From an uncultured Comamonadaceae bacterium (GTDB lineage Bacteria > Pseudomonadota > Gammaproteobacteria > Burkholderiales > Burkholderiaceae), in the NCBI GenBank assembly GCA_946482115.1, contig CAMLQP010000117.1, positions 1 through 8,288 of the forward strand: a stretch of DNA of 8,288 nucleotides, in the 5' to 3' direction. The position numbers were made by a program, and so were the translations under genes. How positions within the stretch are numbered: the stretch's first letter is position 1; each line of letters opens with the position of its first letter. This document shows positions 5,952 through 8,288 of this stretch, piece by piece. The notes beneath the pieces were generated by a model. It searched no databases and was not told the DNA's origin. It saw only the letters and a list, made by a program, of their open reading frames with translations.

Positions 5952-7253
5952 ATGAACCGCCCCCTGATCGGCTGCATTGCCGACGACTTCACTGGCGCCA
6001 CCGACCTGGCCAACAACCTGGTGCGCGCCGGCATGCGCTGCGTGCAGACCATCGGCGTGCCCGACGGCGGCGCTGCCGTGCAGGCCGATGCCATCGTCGT
6101 CGCGCTCAAGTCGCGCACCGTGCCGGCGGCCGAGGCGGTTGAACAATCCCTCGCAGCGCTGCGCTGGCTGCAGGCGCAGGGCGTGGAGCAGATCTACTTC
6201 AAGTACTGCTCCACGTTTGATTCCAACGCCGAGGGCAACATCGGCCCCGTCACCGAAGCGCTGCTGGACGCGCTGCACGGCCCCTGCCAGGGCTTCACCA
6301 TCGCCTGTCCGGCCTTCCCGGTGAACCAGCGCACGGTGTTCAAGGGCCACCTGTTCGTGGGCAACGTGCTGCTGTCCGACAGCGGCATGCGCCACCACCC
6401 GCTCACCCCCATGACCGACGCCAACCTGGTGCGCGTGCTGCAGTCGCAGACGCGGCGCCAGGTCGGCCTGGTGGCGCAGGACGTGGTGGCAGCCGGCCCG
6501 CAGGCGATCCGCGAACGTTTTGCCGCGCTGCAGGCCGGGGGGGTGGGCGTGGCGGTGGTGGACGCGGTGAGCAATGGCGATCTCATGGCGATCGGCCAGG
6601 CGCTGGCGGGTTTGCCGCTGGTCACCGCCGGCTCGGGCATCGCCATCGGCCTGCCGCAGAACTGGCCTCAGCTGCAGTCCCGGGGTGCCGGGGTGCGCGC
6701 CGACGCGCTGCCGCTCGCGCGCGGCCTTCAAGCCGTGGTCTCGGGCAGTTGCTCGGTCGCCACCAACGCGCAGGTGCTGCACTTCAAGCAGAGCGGCCGG
6801 CCCAGCCTGGCCATCGACCCGCTGGCCATTGCGGCCGGCGAAGACGTGGCCGCTCAGGCCCTGGCCTGGGCCGAACCGCTGCTGGCCAGTGGCCCGGTGC
6901 TGTTCTACGCCACCGCCGAACCATCGGCCGTGCGCGCGGTGCAGGAGCGCCTGGGCGTGGCCCGCGCCGGTGAGATGGTGGAACACACGCTCTCGCGCAT
7001 CGCGGCCGGTTTGGTGCAGCGTGGCGTGCGCCAGCTGCTGGTCGCAGGGGGCGAGACCTCGGGCGCGGTGGTGCAGGCACTGGGCGTGCAGCGCATGACC
7101 ATCGGCCCGCAGATCGACCCCGGCGTGCCCTGGACCGCGGTGGACACGCCGCTGTGCCCGGGTGAGCCGGTGCACGTGGCGTTGAAATCGGGCAACTTCG
7201 GCAGCACCGACTTCTTCACCAAGGCCTTCGCACAGTTATCGTCGTTGTCATGA
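5952..7253 (+). CDS. otnK: 3-oxo-tetronate 4-kinase (DUF1537 / four-carbon acid sugar kinase family)
   Basis: The family transfers phosphate from ATP to O4 of 3-oxo-tetronate, giving the substrate for OtnC. The 433-residue protein has both DUF1537 domains. The N-terminal substrate domain (about 1-235) opens with the signature ADDFTGATD (10-18) and includes KYCSTFDS (84-91), NQRTVFKGHLFV (125-136) and DSGMRHHPLTPM (143-154). The C-terminal nucleotide domain (about 258-430) holds SGSCS (264-268), the glycine-rich GGETSGAV (367-374) and PGEPVHVALKSGNFG (403-417). Length and motif order are normal. A GA-rich stretch just before ATG 5952 is a modest ribosome site. Its TGA overlaps the ATG of otnC (ATGA, 7250-7253). 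A run of seven G bases at 6537-6543 is in frame, and the reading continues normally through it. Related kinases act on D-threonate; LtnD, DenD and OtnI beside it favour the oxo-tetronate kinase. Confidence 0.93.
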   Translation: MNRPLIGCIADDFTGATDLANNLVRAGMRCVQTIGVPDGGAAVQADAIVVALKSRTVPAAEAVEQSLAALRWLQAQGVEQIYFKYCSTFDSNAEGNIGPVTEALLDALHGPCQGFTIACPAFPVNQRTVFKGHLFVGNVLLSDSGMRHHPLTPMTDANLVRVLQSQTRRQVGLVAQDVVAAGPQAIRERFAALQAGGVGVAVVDAVSNGDLMAIGQALAGLPLVTAGSGIAIGLPQNWPQLQSRGAGVRADALPLARGLQAVVSGSCSVATNAQVLHFKQSGRPSLAIDPLAIAAGEDVAAQALAWAEPLLASGPVLFYATAEPSAVRAVQERLGVARAGEMVEHTLSRIAAGLVQRGVRQLLVAGGETSGAVVQALGVQRMTIGPQIDPGVPWTAVDTPLCPGEPVHVALKSGNFGSTDFFTKAFAQLSSLS

Positions 7254-7918
7254 CCGAACACGAACTGCGTGAAGACATCTGCCGCGTCGGCGCCTCGCTG
7301 TTCGCGCGCGGCTACGTGCACGCCACGGCCGGCAACATCAGCGTGCGCCTGCCCGAGGGCGGCTACTTGATCACCCCCACCGACGCCTGCCTGGGCACGC
7401 TGGACCCGGCGCGGCTAGCGCGGGTGAACGAAGACGGCATGCAGACCAGCGGCGACCGCGCGTCCAAGACGCTCACCCTGCACCGGCGCATCTACGGCGC
7501 CGACCCGCAGGCGCGCTGCGTGATCCACACCCACTCCACGCACCTCGTGGCCGTGACGCTGGCGCCAGGCCGGCCCACCGAAGAGCCGACCACCGACGAC
7601 CTGCTGCCCCCGATCACGCCGTACTTCGTGATGAAGGTCGGCCACGTGCCGCTCATCCCCTACCACCGCCCGGGCGATCCGGTGGTGGGAGAACTGGTGG
7701 CGACCCGCATCGCGCAGATGCGGGCCGCCGGCACGCCGATCCGCGCGGTCATGCTCGACCGGCTGGGCCCCAACGTGTGGCACCGCTCACCGGCGGAAGC
7801 CAGCGCCGTGCTCGAAGAGCTGGAAGAGACCGCGCGCCTGTGGCTGCTGACCCGCGCCGCCCCCCTGACCCCCGCCCAGATTCACGAGTTGCGCGAGCAG
7901 TTCGGTGCGTCCTGGTAA
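7250..7918 (+). CDS. otnC: Class II aldolase/adducin-fold protein, predicted 3-oxo-tetronate 4-phosphate decarboxylase, with substituted active-site residues
   Basis: In the tetronate pathway this protein decarboxylates 3-oxo-tetronate 4-phosphate to dihydroxyacetone phosphate and CO2. The 222-residue chain fits the family in length and layout: TAGNIS (26-31, the Asn that contacts the enediolate in the fold), the HxH metal pair in HTHSTH (H93, H95), [21 protein letters not shown] (123-143), and EELEETARL (189-197), typical of OtnC. Two classical residues are missing. The acidic residue of the 'S-x-E' motif (Glu73 in fuculose aldolase) is T74 in ASKTLTLH. The third metal histidine of the 'NHGP' motif (His155 there) is L172 in [12 protein letters not shown]. 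Nearby H98 and H178 might stand in as ligands. The surrounding sequence is well ordered and shows no frameshift, so this may be a distinct subfamily. Translation is probably coupled to otnK. The fold is certain; OtnC function is likely from context but less secure than for its neighbours. Confidence 0.8.
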   Translation: MTEHELREDICRVGASLFARGYVHATAGNISVRLPEGGYLITPTDACLGTLDPARLARVNEDGMQTSGDRASKTLTLHRRIYGADPQARCVIHTHSTHLVAVTLAPGRPTEEPTTDDLLPPITPYFVMKVGHVPLIPYHRPGDPVVGELVATRIAQMRAAGTPIRAVMLDRLGPNVWHRSPAEASAVLEELEETARLWLLTRAAPLTPAQIHELREQFGASW

Positions 7919-7941
7919 GCCCCTTTCCGAACGAGAACCCC

Positions 7942-8288
7942 ATGCCCCGCTTCGCCGCCAACCTCACCATGCTCTACAACGAGCACGCCTTCCTCGACCG
8001 TTTTGCCGCCGCCGCGGCCGACGGTTTCCAGGGCGTCGAGTACCTGTTTCCCTACGCCTTCGCGGCCAAGGACATCGCCCAGCGCCTGGCCGACCACGGC
8101 CTGCAGCAGGTGCTGTTCAACGCCCCGCCGGGCGACTGGGACGCGGGGGAACGTGGCCTGGCCTGCCTGCCCGGGCGCGAGGCCGAGTTCCGCGCCGGGT
8201 TTGCCAAAGCCCTTGAGTACGCGCAGACGCTGGACTGCCCGCGCATCCACGTGATGGCCGGCCTGGCGCCCGCCGGGGCCGAGCGCAC
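7942..8288 (+). CDS. otnI: 2-oxo-tetronate isomerase (hydroxypyruvate isomerase-like TIM barrel), 3' end cut by the window
   Basis: The family interconverts 2-oxo- and 3-oxo-tetronate, joining the dehydrogenase products to the kinase. The first 115 codons are visible; the frame starts at ATG 7942 and is open to the window edge. The opening [20 protein letters not shown], then [10 protein letters not shown] (31-40), [19 protein letters not shown] (56-74), the PGREAEFR segment and HVMAGL (103-108) are strongly typical of the Hyi/OtnI group of the xylose isomerase-like TIM-barrel superfamily. A full member would be about 260 residues, so more than half is missing, including most metal-binding residues. 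It lies 23 bases after otnC behind a weak AGAA-type ribosome site. Hydroxypyruvate isomerase (Hyi) of glyoxylate metabolism is nearly identical in sequence style; otnK, otnC, ltnD and denD alongside favour OtnI. Confidence 0.88.
   Translation, partial: MPRFAANLTMLYNEHAFLDRFAAAAADGFQGVEYLFPYAFAAKDIAQRLADHGLQQVLFNAPPGDWDAGERGLACLPGREAEFRAGFAKALEYAQTLDCPRIHVMAGLAPAGAER

Noticed and set aside
6537..6543. Run of seven G bases in otnK as a possible frameshift or slippage site
   Set aside because: The frame continues correctly on both sides with DUF1537 motifs in order; nothing indicates programmed slippage.
7247..7254. GTCATGAC palindrome at the otnK-otnC junction
   Set aside because: It is only eight bases, it contains the ATGA overlap itself, and it does not match the operator motif.
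1..8288. Mobile element, CRISPR array, tRNA or defence system
   Set aside because: There are no transposase or integrase genes, no spaced direct repeats and no tRNA-like cloverleaf. Coding density and base composition are uniform across a metabolic operon.

Overview
This window is a GC-rich stretch of an apparently chromosomal bacterial catabolic cluster. Protein style (Ala/Arg/Gly-rich, GC-rich third positions), gene order and family types suggest a betaproteobacterium, most likely Burkholderiales and perhaps Comamonadaceae. That placement rests on pattern recognition, not on a marker gene. Every complete gene lies on the + strand, and none shows a frameshift or a patch of foreign base composition.

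Layout. Bases 1-65 are the last codons of an upstream gene, with an Lrp/AsnC-like tail. A short promoter region (66-184) leads to a GntR/FadR-type (FCD) repressor gene (185-1009). A 193-base gap holds a possible terminator, an inverted repeat, a promoter and an operator. Then follows a tight run of eight genes: the three subunits of a TRAP transporter (dctP, dctQ, dctM; 1203-4009), L-threonate dehydrogenase (ltnD, 4030-4929), D-erythronate dehydrogenase (denD, 4931-5941), 3-oxo-tetronate kinase of the DUF1537 family (otnK, 5952-7253), a class II aldolase-fold 3-oxo-tetronate-4-phosphate decarboxylase (otnC, 7250-7918), and the start of 2-oxo-tetronate isomerase (otnI, 7942 to the window end). 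Gaps are 1-23 bases, with two ATGA overlaps, so this looks like one operon.

How it works together (inferred from the established tetronate pathway). The TRAP system imports a four-carbon sugar acid using an ion gradient. LtnD oxidises L-threonate and DenD oxidises D-erythronate at C2. OtnI moves the keto group from C2 to C3, OtnK phosphorylates O4, and OtnC decarboxylates the product to dihydroxyacetone phosphate. The pathway itself is known. The parts most worth a second look are regulatory and enzymatic. First, a near-identical operator (14 of 15 bases, in inverted orientation) sits directly after the -10 box of both the repressor promoter and the operon promoter. Second, OtnC lacks two classical active-site residues of its fold: the catalytic Glu is Thr74, and the third metal His is Leu172. 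I found no RNA gene, CRISPR array, insertion sequence or other mobile element, and no wholly new system.
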